The notes: a model not told the origin generated them from the letters alone. A stretch of DNA of 64,000 nt from an uncultured Bacteroides sp. (GCF_905207245.1 NZ_CAJLKP010000017.1:1-64000), one strand, 5' to 3'; positions 29,441 to 38,840 are shown, numbered from the stretch's first letter. Program-made: numbers and translations.

Positions 29441-29917
29441 ATGAAATGTACCATTAATTCTTCCATAAGCACAGCTATATTAATAGTTTTCATCTGTTTG
29501 TTCTCATCCTTTAACTTGAGTGGATGCAAGGATGATGATGACAATGAAGATAAAATCTTAGAGCAAAGAGACTACTATAAAAAGTTCATTGACCACAAGT
29601 TGAAAGGAACCAAGGGTATCTTAAAAGATGCTAAAGGGTGGGTATTCAATTCTCCTGTATATGGATGGATAGTAACATTTGGAGATATTTATAGCGAGAA
29701 TTATGACAAAACGCAACTCCCTGTTATCGAAGCCAATGATATCTATTATAGGTTATCCAGTTCCTCGGAAGTGTACTCAAAATTCAAAGACCAGTATGTT
29801 CTTATTGATGGCAAATATACATATCTATATACAATAGATCACCTTGATATCGACTATTGGATAAGAACAGCCTTTTTCGAAATAGATTATACAGATATAA
29901 CACCCTATGAAGATTAA
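29441..29917 (+). CDS. Small lipoprotein of unknown function
   Basis: 158 aa. A hydrophobic N terminus ends in lipobox LSGC (Cys29) followed by KDDDDNED, a pattern often linked to surface export in Bacteroides. The rest is rich in Tyr, Asp and Lys (ITFGDIYSENYDK-like region, TYLYTIDHLDIDYW) and matches no family I recognise. It starts 9 bp after the GH43 stop and ends 2 bp before the metzincin gene, so the two are probably co-translated. Base composition is AT-rich, as in the metzincin gene and unlike the flanking glycosidase genes. A role as partner or inhibitor of the metzincin is possible but has no direct support. Confidence 0.65.
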   Translation: MKCTINSSISTAILIVFICLFSSFNLSGCKDDDDNEDKILEQRDYYKKFIDHKLKGTKGILKDAKGWVFNSPVYGWIVTFGDIYSENYDKTQLPVIEANDIYYRLSSSSEVYSKFKDQYVLIDGKYTYLYTIDHLDIDYWIRTAFFEIDYTDITPYED

Positions 29918-29919
29918 AA

Positions 29920-31533
29920 ATGGAGAGTTATAGAATAAATACCATTTTAAAATTACTAATACTGTTATTCATCAATGTGGCTTGTGCAGATAATGTTTTA
30001 GTCACAGATATGAATGATGTGAAAACACGAGCAGTTAACGAAGAACCCAAAGTGTTTTTTACTTGTGCGGCAAATAGTACGGCCACAAGGAGTAGTGACA
30101 TTGAAGTACAACCTCTCACAACTCTGCCAAAGACAATTTACCTTTTCAATGTCTACATTCATATCATACGCCCTGCGGGTGGAAATGAATTTAAAGATAA
30201 AGAGAGTATCTGTAATACATTAATGGAACGTTTGAACAGATACTTTCATAAACATAGTATTTATTTTAGCCTTTCCGGCTCCGAATTTATTGATTCGGAT
30301 ATTTATAATGCATATAATAGATATAATGCAACGCAGATCTATAGTGTAAATCCACATTCAGATGCATTTGACATTTACATTTTTACAAATGGAGATAACT
30401 TCGGCAGCGTGGGTGGAGCAGCTGTAACTGGGCAAGGAAATGAATGTTGGGTGACTTCTAATTCGTATCATTTAGATACGGCACCACATGAGATGGGACA
30501 TATTTTAGGATTGGAACATACCTTTAAAGGGACTGCTGATGGCATGAACCCTGAATTTGTTGATGGTAGTAATGCAGCAACTGCAGGTGATAAAATCATA
30601 GACACTCCTGCCGATCCTGCCATTTATGATAATAATTTCAATTACGGAGGAACCATTCATGATGTAGATGCACATGGTGATGTGTACAGACCTGATGAAA
30701 CGAACCTTATGTCTTATTATGCCATAAGAAATCAGTTCACCGAGGGTCAAGAAGCTAAAATAAGAAGCACCATCTATGGGTCTACAGAAAAAAAAGCTCG
30801 ATTACACAAAGGTAACAACTTAATCCAAGGTAATAGTATCATAAACTCTTCAGCAAAATATGAACTAAATTCCAGCCTCTTGTCAGAATACCTTTTAGAC
30901 AATGCTTCCATTCGCTGGACAGTAAAAATGGATGCATATTCAAACTCACTTTCAAAGAATGTTACGTCTACGACCTATTATACAAGCAAGACTTTAACGA
31001 TAAAAGATGCAGGAAGTGATTACCCATCACAGAAATATACAATTAAAGCAACCATTACGGATTCAAGAGGATATTCATTCACAACAGAAGAAAAAACTGC
31101 TCATTTCGTAAGAGTGAACTTTAGCAGCGGAAGTCTGAGATGGCAAACACTTTATAACAATAAATCTACAAACGGCACTTGTACATCTATATCTAACTAT
31201 ATCAGAGCATATCAAGGAGGAGTGCTCTATCTCGATTATATTGACAATTTAGGGGGAAGTTCCACGGTATATCCCTCCAATTACAGCTTTATGATCTTGG
31301 GAAATATGGCTTCATATTTCCAGATGCGAAGCAACAAGTCTTTTTATTGTGCTACCGGAACTCCCAAAGGTACGACTTATGCCATGCTACAAATAACAGT
31401 TTCGGGGCTTTCTAATATTATAAGCATACCTATAGAAATCATGTCGCCATCATCTATTTATGACATTGAAGCAGACTCTATCCGCTTAGAGAATGATTCA
31501 ATTAGCAAAATATTCATTCATTCAAATAAATAA
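29920..31533 (+). CDS. Metzincin-type zinc metallopeptidase lipoprotein
   Basis: 537 aa. A short signal with FINVAC suggests acylated Cys22. The extended zinc motif HEMGHILGLEH (His190, Glu191, His194, His200) and a Met-turn NLMSYY with Met264 define a metzincin, closest in look to the M43 pappalysin-like group. The peptidase domain covers ~115-290. The C-terminal half (~300-520) looks like two Ig/PKD-like beta domains (KYTIKATITDSRGYSF). Substrate unknown. A surface endopeptidase opening a glycoprotein would suit the neighbours. The gene is AT-rich compared with the GC-rich GH43 and GH127 genes around it, suggesting separate acquisition. The next gene starts 4 bp after its stop. Confidence 0.85.
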   Translation: MESYRINTILKLLILLFINVACADNVLVTDMNDVKTRAVNEEPKVFFTCAANSTATRSSDIEVQPLTTLPKTIYLFNVYIHIIRPAGGNEFKDKESICNTLMERLNRYFHKHSIYFSLSGSEFIDSDIYNAYNRYNATQIYSVNPHSDAFDIYIFTNGDNFGSVGGAAVTGQGNECWVTSNSYHLDTAPHEMGHILGLEHTFKGTADGMNPEFVDGSNAATAGDKIIDTPADPAIYDNNFNYGGTIHDVDAHGDVYRPDETNLMSYYAIRNQFTEGQEAKIRSTIYGSTEKKARLHKGNNLIQGNSIINSSAKYELNSSLLSEYLLDNASIRWTVKMDAYSNSLSKNVTSTTYYTSKTLTIKDAGSDYPSQKYTIKATITDSRGYSFTTEEKTAHFVRVNFSSGSLRWQTLYNNKSTNGTCTSISNYIRAYQGGVLYLDYIDNLGGSSTVYPSNYSFMILGNMASYFQMRSNKSFYCATGTPKGTTYAMLQITVSGLSNIISIPIEIMSPSSIYDIEADSIRLENDSISKIFIHSNK

Positions 31534-31537
31534 CGCC

Positions 31538-33943
31538 ATGAGAAGTTTTTTATTATCAGTTTTGATTGCCGGCACTGCCATAGGCAGCCAGGCGCAAGTG
31601 AAAAAACAATCGCACGGGTATCCCATCGATCCCATACCTTTCACCTCAGTGAAAGTAACCGACTCCTTCTGGGGGCAACGCCTCAATGCGAGCCGTGAAG
31701 TAACCATTCCTCTTGCTTTCAGCAAATGTGAGGAAACAGGAAGATATCAGAACTTTGTCAACGCAGCGCATCCCAGCGATACGATTAAAGTAGGCGGACT
31801 GGCTTTCGACGATACGGACGTCTATAAAACCATCGAGGGCGCCAGCTACCTGTTGCAGACTTATCCGGACAAGAAACTGGCTAAATACATTGACAGCGTA
31901 CTGGTGATTGTAGCCGCTGCACAGGAACCCGACGGGTATCTCTACACCAGTCGCACCATGAACCCGAAACATCCACACGAATGGGCGGGAAGCAAACGTT
32001 GGGAAAAGGTAGAAGACCTGAGCCACGAGTTCTACAACCTGGGACACATGGTGGAAGGCGCCATCGCCCACTACCAGGCTACCGGAAAGAAGAACTTCCT
32101 CAATATCGCCATCCGATATGCCGACTGCGTATGCCGTGAAATCGGTACAGGCGAAGGACAGCAAATCCGTGTTCCCGGACATCAGATTGCCGAAATGGCA
32201 CTTGCCAAACTTTATCTGGTCACCGGAGACAAGAAATACCTCGACCAGGCCAAGTTCTTCCTCGACCAGCGTGGATATACCAGCCGTACGGACGAATACA
32301 GCCAGGCACATAAACCGGTGGTTCAGCAGGATGAGGCTGTAGGACACGCCGTTCGCGCCGCATATATGTATGCAGGTATGGCCGACGTAGCCGCCCTGAC
32401 GGGAGACACTGCCTATATTCATGCCATCGACCGTATTTGGGACAATATCGTCGGCAAGAAATATTACATCACCGGCGGTATCGGAGCTACCGCAGCCGGA
32501 GAGGCTTTCGGCAAGAACTACGAATTGCCCAACATGTCAGCCTATTGCGAGACTTGTGCTGCCATCGGCAATGTGTATGTCAATTATCGTCTTTTCCTCC
32601 TGCACGGTGAATCCAAATACTACGATGTACTGGAACGCACCTTATACAATGGTCTGATTTCAGGCGTATCCCTGGACGGCGGTGGCTTCTTCTACCCCAA
32701 CCCGCTGGAAAGTATGGGACAGCATCAACGCCAGCCCTGGTTCGGTTGTGCCTGCTGCCCGTCCAACATCTGCCGTTTCATCCCGTCCCTGCCGGGATAT
32801 ATCTACGCAGTAAAGGATAAGGACGTTTACGTCAACCTCTTCATGTCCAATACTTCCGACCTGAAAGTGGGTGGCAAAGCTGTTTCTATCGAGCAAACCA
32901 CCAAATACCCGTGGAACGGCGACATCACCATCGGCATCAACAAGAACAGCGCCGGACAGTTCAACCTGAAAGTCCGTATTCCCGGATGGGTTCGGGGTCA
33001 GGTAGTTCCCAGTGACCTGTATGCCTATAGTGACGGCAAGCGTCTGAAGTACACAGTGAAAGTAAACGGAGAAGCCGTACAGAATGAGCTGAAAGATGGT
33101 TATTTCTGCATCGACCGCCGTTGGAAAAAGGGTGACAAGGTGGAAGTGCACTTCGACATGGAACCGCGTACCGTGAAAGCCAACAATAAGGTGGAAGCCG
33201 ACCGCGGACGCATTGCCGTAGAACGCGGACCGATTGTATACTGTGCAGAATTCCCGGATAATAACTTCGACATCTTCAGCGTATTCATGAACCGCAACCC
33301 GAAGTTTGAAGTGGTGGAAAAGCCCGATCTGCTGTATGGCATCAACCAATTGAAGACCGGCGCACAGACACTTGGCTACGACGATCAGGGTCGCCTGACC
33401 ACTACCGATGTGAGCCTGACACTGATACCTTACTACGCATGGGCCCACCGTGGTTCGGGAGCTATGGAAGTATGGTTGCCGCAAGAGCTGAGCGCATCCC
33501 GCCCCGCCATGCCTGCCACACTGGCTTCGGAAAGTAAAATAGACGCATCCCATCGCGCAAGCTCCATTTCAGCCATCAACGACCGCCTGGTTCCGAAAGA
33601 TGAAAATGACCGTTCCCTGCCCTACTATCATTGGTGGCCCAAACAGGGAACTACGGAATGGATCACGTATGAGTTCCCGGCAGAAGCTACCGTATCAAGT
33701 TCTACCGTATATTGGTTCGACGATGCCCCCTGGGGCGGTTGCCGTGTACCGAAAAGCTGGAAGGTATATTATAAAGATGCACAAGGCCAGTGGCACCCCG
33801 TCACAGGTACCGACAAATATGGCGTTGTAAAAGGTGCGGGAAACACCGTAAACTTTGATCCCGTGAAAACCAAATCAGTAAAACTGGAAATTACCCTGCC
33901 GGACAAACATGCAGCAGGTGTTTATGAATGGGAAGTACAATAA
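31538..33943 (+). CDS. GH127 beta-L-arabinofuranosidase, periplasmic
   Basis: 801 aa from MRSFLLSVL. This start (31538) is preferred over an upstream in-frame Met at 31493 because it begins a classical signal peptide (cleavage near GSQAQ, residue 20) and avoids overlap with the metzincin gene. Site residues are Glu322 (GEAFG), Cys340 (YCETC) and Cys406-Cys407 (CACCPSN). This is the same zinc/Cys arrangement as in the GH127 at 19431-21866, and Glu322 and Cys340 carry the same numbers I recall for HypBA1. It lacks a lipobox, so it is probably periplasmic, unlike its paralog. A C-terminal discoidin-like extension (STVYWFDDAPWGGCRVPKSW) is also shared. Confidence 0.9.
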   Translation: MRSFLLSVLIAGTAIGSQAQVKKQSHGYPIDPIPFTSVKVTDSFWGQRLNASREVTIPLAFSKCEETGRYQNFVNAAHPSDTIKVGGLAFDDTDVYKTIEGASYLLQTYPDKKLAKYIDSVLVIVAAAQEPDGYLYTSRTMNPKHPHEWAGSKRWEKVEDLSHEFYNLGHMVEGAIAHYQATGKKNFLNIAIRYADCVCREIGTGEGQQIRVPGHQIAEMALAKLYLVTGDKKYLDQAKFFLDQRGYTSRTDEYSQAHKPVVQQDEAVGHAVRAAYMYAGMADVAALTGDTAYIHAIDRIWDNIVGKKYYITGGIGATAAGEAFGKNYELPNMSAYCETCAAIGNVYVNYRLFLLHGESKYYDVLERTLYNGLISGVSLDGGGFFYPNPLESMGQHQRQPWFGCACCPSNICRFIPSLPGYIYAVKDKDVYVNLFMSNTSDLKVGGKAVSIEQTTKYPWNGDITIGINKNSAGQFNLKVRIPGWVRGQVVPSDLYAYSDGKRLKYTVKVNGEAVQNELKDGYFCIDRRWKKGDKVEVHFDMEPRTVKANNKVEADRGRIAVERGPIVYCAEFPDNNFDIFSVFMNRNPKFEVVEKPDLLYGINQLKTGAQTLGYDDQGRLTTTDVSLTLIPYYAWAHRGSGAMEVWLPQELSASRPAMPATLASESKIDASHRASSISAINDRLVPKDENDRSLPYYHWWPKQGTTEWITYEFPAEATVSSSTVYWFDDAPWGGCRVPKSWKVYYKDAQGQWHPVTGTDKYGVVKGAGNTVNFDPVKTKSVKLEITLPDKHAAGVYEWEVQ

Positions 33944-33956
33944 AGGTTAGTTAGAT

Positions 33957-36206
33957 ATGAATGTTTGTAAGTTAGGTTTGTCGATAGCCATGCTCCTTAG
34001 CGGGGGCATGGCTTTCGCACAAGGCACAGTGGATGATTATAACCGTGCCTACGCATTAAGAGAGAAATTCAGTGCCAACAAAGTTTTCTACTCCAACGTC
34101 ACGCCGCAATGGATAGAAGGCACACATCAGTTCTGGTATGTACGCAATACGCCCGAAGGCCGTATCTACGTATCGGTGAACGCAGACAAGAAAAACAGAA
34201 AGGAGTTGTTCGACCACAAGCGTCTGTCAAGCGCACTGAGCAACGCATCCGGCAAAGAAGTAAAGCCCGAGACAATCCAACTGGAACGGTTACGGGTGAA
34301 CCCGAGCTTAGATACGCTTCGTTTTGTATTTGGCAATCAGCGCTGGATGTACGCCACCCGCAAAAATCAGTTGGTAAATGAAGGCAACCTGCCCGGCCGC
34401 AATGCACCACAGAAACACTGGATGGAACGGGATGACGAAAAAGAAACCGCTCCCGTAACTTCACCCGATGGAAAGTATACCGCCTATATCAAAAATCAGA
34501 ATGTATATGTGAAGGAACTTACCACCGGAAAAGAGAAGCAGTTGAGCCTTGACGGTACACTCAGCAACTACTACTCAGCTTATATCCGCTGGTCTCCGGA
34601 CAGCAAGAAAGTGGCATCCTGCAAAATCCGCCCGGTAGAGAAACGATATGTATACTATGTAGAGTCTTCTCCGGCGGATCAGCTCCAACCGAAACTGCAC
34701 AAGCAGGAATATGCCAAACCGGGAGACGAACTTCCTTTCAAGATACCTTGCATTTATGAAGTTGAAACAGGACGAGGTATCATCCCCAGCACCGACCTCT
34801 TCGACCGGCAGTATGAAATATACGGCCCCGAATGGAACCCGGACAGCCGTTCTGTTACCTTCGAGTACAACCAGCGCGGACATCAGGCATATCGTGTACT
34901 TGAACTCTCTGCCGAGACAGGCGCCGTGCGTCCTCTGATAGAAGAAACCAGTGACAAGTACGTGAACTATACCCGCCGCTTCCGCCACGACCTGAGGGAC
35001 AACAAGCACATCATCTGGATGAGCGAACGGGACAACTGGAACCACCTGTACATGTACGACCGCACTACCGCACAGCCCGTCCATCAGATAACCCGCGGCG
35101 AATGGTATGTGCGCGAAGTGCTCCGCGTAGACGAGGACAACCGGCAGATTTATTTCTCCGCCAACGGTGTGCAGCCGGGCGAAGATCCTTACCTCATCCG
35201 CTACTACCGCATCGGCTTCGATGGCAAAGGATTCACCTGCCTCACTCCCGAAGAAGGTATGCACCGGGCCTGGTTCTCACCGGACATGAATTATCTGGTA
35301 GACGTTTACTCTATGGTAAACAAAGCCCCCGTTGCCGTATTGCGCAGTGCCGAAGACGGCAAAGTGGTGATGCCGCTGGAGACAGCCGATATCAGTCGTC
35401 TGGAAGCAGAAGGTTGGAAAGCCCCCGAAGTATTTACAGCCAAGGGCCGCGACGGGAAAACGGACATGTGGGGATTGATTGTACGCCCTACCAATTTCGA
35501 CCCGAACCGGAAGTACCCGGTGATCGAATATATCTACCAAGGCCCCGGCGATCAATATGTGCCCAAAACCTTCATTCCGTACAATTGGTACATGACTTCC
35601 CTTGCCGAACTCGGCTTTATCGTCGTCATGGTAGATGGAATGGGAACCTCATTCCGCTCACGTGAATTTGAAAACGTATGCTACAAGAATCTGAAAGATG
35701 CAGGACTTCCCGATCACATCTCCTGGATTAAAGCTGCCGGAGAGAAGTATCCGTATATGGATATGGACCGCGTAGGCATCTATGGCTGTTCCGCCGGAGG
35801 CCAGGAATCCACCACTGCCGTGCTGCTGCATCCCGAATTCTACAAAGCCGCTTATTCCGCCTGTGGCTGCCACGACAACCGCATGGATAAAATCTGGTGG
35901 AACGAACTCTGGCTGGGATATCCCGTAGGAGATCAATATAAGGAAGGATCGAATGTAGAGAATGCCCATCTGCTGAGTCGCCCCCTGATGCTGGTGGTAG
36001 GCGAACTGGACGATAATGTAGATCCTGCCTCAACCATGCAGGTGGTGAACGCACTGATAAAAGCCAACAAAGATTTTGAATTGGTAGTGATTCCCGGTGC
36101 ACACCACACGATGGGAGAAGATTTCGGGGAACATAAACGCTATGATTTCTTTGTACGCCATCTGATGGGGGGAAACCCGCCGAAGTGGGAAGAGGTGAAG
36201 AAGTGA
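33957..36206 (+). CDS. DPP IV-type S9 dipeptidyl peptidase
   Basis: 749 aa with signal peptide (cleavage near MAFAQG). An N-terminal beta-propeller (to ~480) precedes an alpha/beta-hydrolase domain. The likely triad is Ser612 in YGCSAGGQ, Asp685 in GELDDNVDP and His716 or His717 in PGAHHTMGE. DPP IV-type enzymes release X-Pro or X-Ala dipeptides from N termini, an activity suited to proline/hydroxyproline-rich peptides. A run of Asp-Arg-Gln residues before the hydrolase domain (TDLFDRQYEIY) is consistent with the propeller, but the Glu pair that binds the N terminus cannot be assigned with certainty. It is the last gene of the plus-strand run, 13 bp after GH127. Confidence 0.9.
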   Translation: MNVCKLGLSIAMLLSGGMAFAQGTVDDYNRAYALREKFSANKVFYSNVTPQWIEGTHQFWYVRNTPEGRIYVSVNADKKNRKELFDHKRLSSALSNASGKEVKPETIQLERLRVNPSLDTLRFVFGNQRWMYATRKNQLVNEGNLPGRNAPQKHWMERDDEKETAPVTSPDGKYTAYIKNQNVYVKELTTGKEKQLSLDGTLSNYYSAYIRWSPDSKKVASCKIRPVEKRYVYYVESSPADQLQPKLHKQEYAKPGDELPFKIPCIYEVETGRGIIPSTDLFDRQYEIYGPEWNPDSRSVTFEYNQRGHQAYRVLELSAETGAVRPLIEETSDKYVNYTRRFRHDLRDNKHIIWMSERDNWNHLYMYDRTTAQPVHQITRGEWYVREVLRVDEDNRQIYFSANGVQPGEDPYLIRYYRIGFDGKGFTCLTPEEGMHRAWFSPDMNYLVDVYSMVNKAPVAVLRSAEDGKVVMPLETADISRLEAEGWKAPEVFTAKGRDGKTDMWGLIVRPTNFDPNRKYPVIEYIYQGPGDQYVPKTFIPYNWYMTSLAELGFIVVMVDGMGTSFRSREFENVCYKNLKDAGLPDHISWIKAAGEKYPYMDMDRVGIYGCSAGGQESTTAVLLHPEFYKAAYSACGCHDNRMDKIWWNELWLGYPVGDQYKEGSNVENAHLLSRPLMLVVGELDDNVDPASTMQVVNALIKANKDFELVVIPGAHHTMGEDFGEHKRYDFFVRHLMGGNPPKWEEVKK

Positions 36207-36258
36207 TAAAGTGATAGGGTGATAGAGTGCTTATCACTTTACCACCCTATCACTCTAC
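36202..36258. terminator. Bidirectional hairpin of GTGATA repeats
   Basis: Short direct repeats (GTGATAAA, GTGATAGGG, GTGATAGAG) pair with TATCAC repeats after a small loop (TGCTTATCAC). The element lies between the convergent DPP IV-type and histidine kinase genes and overlaps both stop codons. A related copy stands at 48734-48830, also between convergent genes. Confidence 0.6.
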
Positions 36259-37694
36259 CCCTTCAGTCGCATAATGAACTTACTTCCTTTCCCCAATTCG
36301 CTTTCCACCGTCAATGTTCCCCCATGTGCCTCCACAAAGTCTTTTGAAATGGAAAGTCCCAGTCCACTGCCTTGCACCTTTGTGCCGGGCACACGGAAAT
36401 AACGGTCGAAGATACTCTGATGATAACGGGGATCGATACCTTTACCGAAATCCTGCACATACAGTTCAACAAAGTCTCCCTCACGCTTGGCACCAATAAC
36501 GACACGTCCGTTTTCTTTTGAATAACGGACTGCATTGCTCAGAAGATTCGTCAATACCCAGGCTATCTTCTCACTATCCACAAACAGTTTCGGCATTTTT
36601 TCCTCCGGATACTCCACTTCTATCTGGATGCCGAACTTATCCGCCTGAACCTGATTGGCTTTAATGGCATATTCTATAAGTTCGATAGGCTTGGTTATCT
36701 TCGGCATCATCTGGAGCTTGCCGGCTTCTACTTGTGTCATATTCAGGAGTTCACCGGTGATACCCAGCAGGCGGTCGGCATTCTCTTTAATGCTTTTCGA
36801 TAATTGTTCCTGCTCATCATTCAAAGCTCCTACCCGCTTGTCTTCCAACAACTGCAAACTCATAAGAATAGCTGAGATAGGCGTTTTCAGTTCATGGGAG
36901 ATGGTGGAGATAAAGGTTGTTTTGGCAGAATCCAACTCTTTAAATTCGGTGATATTCTTCAGCAGGATCACATCACCCAGATTCTGCGGTTCATCCGTAT
37001 CGGCATCCGTATTCATAATGGTGATGTAAGAAGCCTGAAAATAGCTTTCCTTATTATCCGCATAGATTTTCAAGGGTTCTTTCTTCTCACCCGGAGTAAT
37101 CAGTTCCCGAACCAGACGACGAAGGAGATCATTCTTTAAGGACAGTTCCTCGGCAGAGTGGCGGATTACATCTTCACGTTTCAGATTCAATACGGTAAGT
37201 GCTTCTTTATTGATAAAGAGTATTTCATGCTCACAATTCAGACCGATAATAGGTTCATGGATACTGTTCACAACGGCTTCAAGAAACTTCTTGGCAGAAA
37301 GAATATCGTTCAGCGTACTGGCACGATATTCAGTCAGGCGCTCGGCCATACTGTTGAAGCTATCGGCCACCTGGCGGAATTCCTCGTGTCCGCTCATATC
37401 CAAACGTTTCTCATAGTTATGATTGGCGATTTCAAGGATGCCACGCGTCAGTTCCTGGATAGGCTTGTTGATGGAACGGGGAAGCCAGACCAGCAACACG
37501 ATACTGGCAAGAATGCAAATAGCACCTGTAACGGAAATCCACAGCAAAGCACGTTCCAGTCCGGGCATGGCGGCAGGACTGTCCGGTTCGGTGGCTGTCA
37601 GTATCTGAAGATTCACTACGGAGAGAGCAACCAGCAGAATGATCATACCAGCCAGAATGCCTACACTGAGTATTAATTTAGTACGAATATTCAT
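36255..37694 (-). CDS. HAMP-PAS sensor histidine kinase of the kdp locus
   Basis: 479 aa. Two transmembrane helices (~7-29 and ~50-72) enclose only a short periplasmic loop. They are followed by HAMP (RSINKPIQELTRGI), PAS (FLEAVVNSIHEPIIGLN), HisKA with TISHELKTPIS, and HATPase with LLSNAVRYSKENG, DFGKGID and GSGLGLSI. It starts 21 bp after the KdpD N-terminal-half gene, in the same operon. In most bacteria these functions are one KdpD protein. Here the kinase half is a separate protein with a HAMP/PAS region in place of the usual four-helix DUF4118 segment. It probably phosphorylates a response regulator that controls kdp. The nearby NtrC-type protein is the best candidate. Confidence 0.88.
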   Translation of the reverse strand: MNIRTKLILSVGILAGMIILLVALSVVNLQILTATEPDSPAAMPGLERALLWISVTGAICILASIVLLVWLPRSINKPIQELTRGILEIANHNYEKRLDMSGHEEFRQVADSFNSMAERLTEYRASTLNDILSAKKFLEAVVNSIHEPIIGLNCEHEILFINKEALTVLNLKREDVIRHSAEELSLKNDLLRRLVRELITPGEKKEPLKIYADNKESYFQASYITIMNTDADTDEPQNLGDVILLKNITEFKELDSAKTTFISTISHELKTPISAILMSLQLLEDKRVGALNDEQEQLSKSIKENADRLLGITGELLNMTQVEAGKLQMMPKITKPIELIEYAIKANQVQADKFGIQIEVEYPEEKMPKLFVDSEKIAWVLTNLLSNAVRYSKENGRVVIGAKREGDFVELYVQDFGKGIDPRYHQSIFDRYFRVPGTKVQGSGLGLSISKDFVEAHGGTLTVESELGKGSKFIMRLKG

Positions 37695-37715
37695 AATGCA
37701 CTGATGAATTAAATT

Positions 37716-38840
37716 TTATGCAAGTATAATCAAATCTATGTTTGCTTGCGCCAATTCGCTCACAAATTTTCTGTATTTCAACACCATGAACAAGGATTGC
37801 GGAAAGCGGAAAGCAGGACTTCCCATGCAAACCGTCGTAATTTGCCGCTCTTTACAGGCCCGTACCACGGCATCCAGCACGTCCCGGGACTGTACCTGGA
37901 GAACTTCACCATCCAACTCAGTAACCAGTTTGAAGTGGTTCAGCAGATAACGCTGGCTTGCCAGGTCGATGCGGTCGGCACTCTCGCGGGGCGTCTGCAC
38001 ATACAGGGCAATGAAAGAAGTATTGTAGCGGGTAGCCAGCCGTGCCGCCTTACGGATGATGCGCCGTGGCGTCTTCTCATGACTGCTGATGCATGCCAGA
38101 AACTTCTCGTGCCGGACGCCTACGCTCGAAATGACGACTTCGTTCTCCACCTTCTTCTCCACTCGCAGGGCTACTTCCTTCAAGGCCAGTTCACGGAGTT
38201 GGAGGATGTTCTCGGTCCGGAAGAAGTTGGTCAGTGCCGTCTGCACCTTCTCCGGGCGATAAATCTTGCCGGCTTTCAGACGGGTTATCAGTTCTTCGGC
38301 AGTCAGGTCGATGTTCACCACCTCGTCCGCTTCCTGAAGGACACTGTCGGGGATGCGCTCTTTGACTTCGATGCCGGAGATGCCTTGCACTTCTTCGTTC
38401 ACGCTCTCGATGTGCTGGATGTTGACGGCGGAAATCACGTTGATGCCTTCGTCCAAAAGGTCCATCACGTCCTGCCAACGCTTTTCGTTACGACTGCCTT
38501 CTACGTTGGTATGCGCCAGTTCGTCCACGATGACTATTTCGGGATGGATGCGGATGATACCCTCCAAATCCATTTCTTCCAGTTCCTTGCCTTTGTAGAA
38601 TATCCGGCGGCGGGGGATGACGGGCAGGCCTGCAAGGAGAGCTTCCGTCCCGGCACGTCCGTGGGTTTCGATGTAGCCGATTTGCACGTCTACGCCGTTG
38701 TCCAGCAGGTCGTGGGCTTCCTGGAGCATCCGGTAAGACTTGCCCACACCGGCTATCATGCCGATGTAAATCTTGAACTTGCCACGACGGGATTTCTTTA
38801 TCAGGTCGAGGAAGTGTTGCACGTTTTGTTCTCTGTCCAT
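37716..38840 (-). CDS. kdpD: KdpD N-terminal sensor plus USP domain
   Basis: 374 aa, corresponding only to the cytoplasmic N-terminal half of KdpD. Residues ~18-225 are the KdpD domain with Walker A-like GVGKSYRML (31-39), VDELAHTNVEGSRN and the characteristic DVMDLLDEGINVISAVNIQHI. Residues ~240-374 are a universal stress protein (USP) fold. There are no membrane helices, DUF4118 region or kinase, so this is a natural split of KdpD. In characterised KdpD the USP region binds regulatory nucleotides such as c-di-AMP in some species. Whether this one does is unknown. It follows an outer-membrane protein gene after a gap carrying six 22-bp repeats. Confidence 0.9.
   Translation of the reverse strand: MDREQNVQHFLDLIKKSRRGKFKIYIGMIAGVGKSYRMLQEAHDLLDNGVDVQIGYIETHGRAGTEALLAGLPVIPRRRIFYKGKELEEMDLEGIIRIHPEIVIVDELAHTNVEGSRNEKRWQDVMDLLDEGINVISAVNIQHIESVNEEVQGISGIEVKERIPDSVLQEADEVVNIDLTAEELITRLKAGKIYRPEKVQTALTNFFRTENILQLRELALKEVALRVEKKVENEVVISSVGVRHEKFLACISSHEKTPRRIIRKAARLATRYNTSFIALYVQTPRESADRIDLASQRYLLNHFKLVTELDGEVLQVQSRDVLDAVVRACKERQITTVCMGSPAFRFPQSLFMVLKYRKFVSELAQANIDLIILA

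Noticed and set aside
29920..31533. Fragilysin (B. fragilis toxin)
   Set aside because: The zinc motif is metzincin-like, but the lipoprotein signal, the C-terminal Ig-like half and the operon context do not match the toxin.
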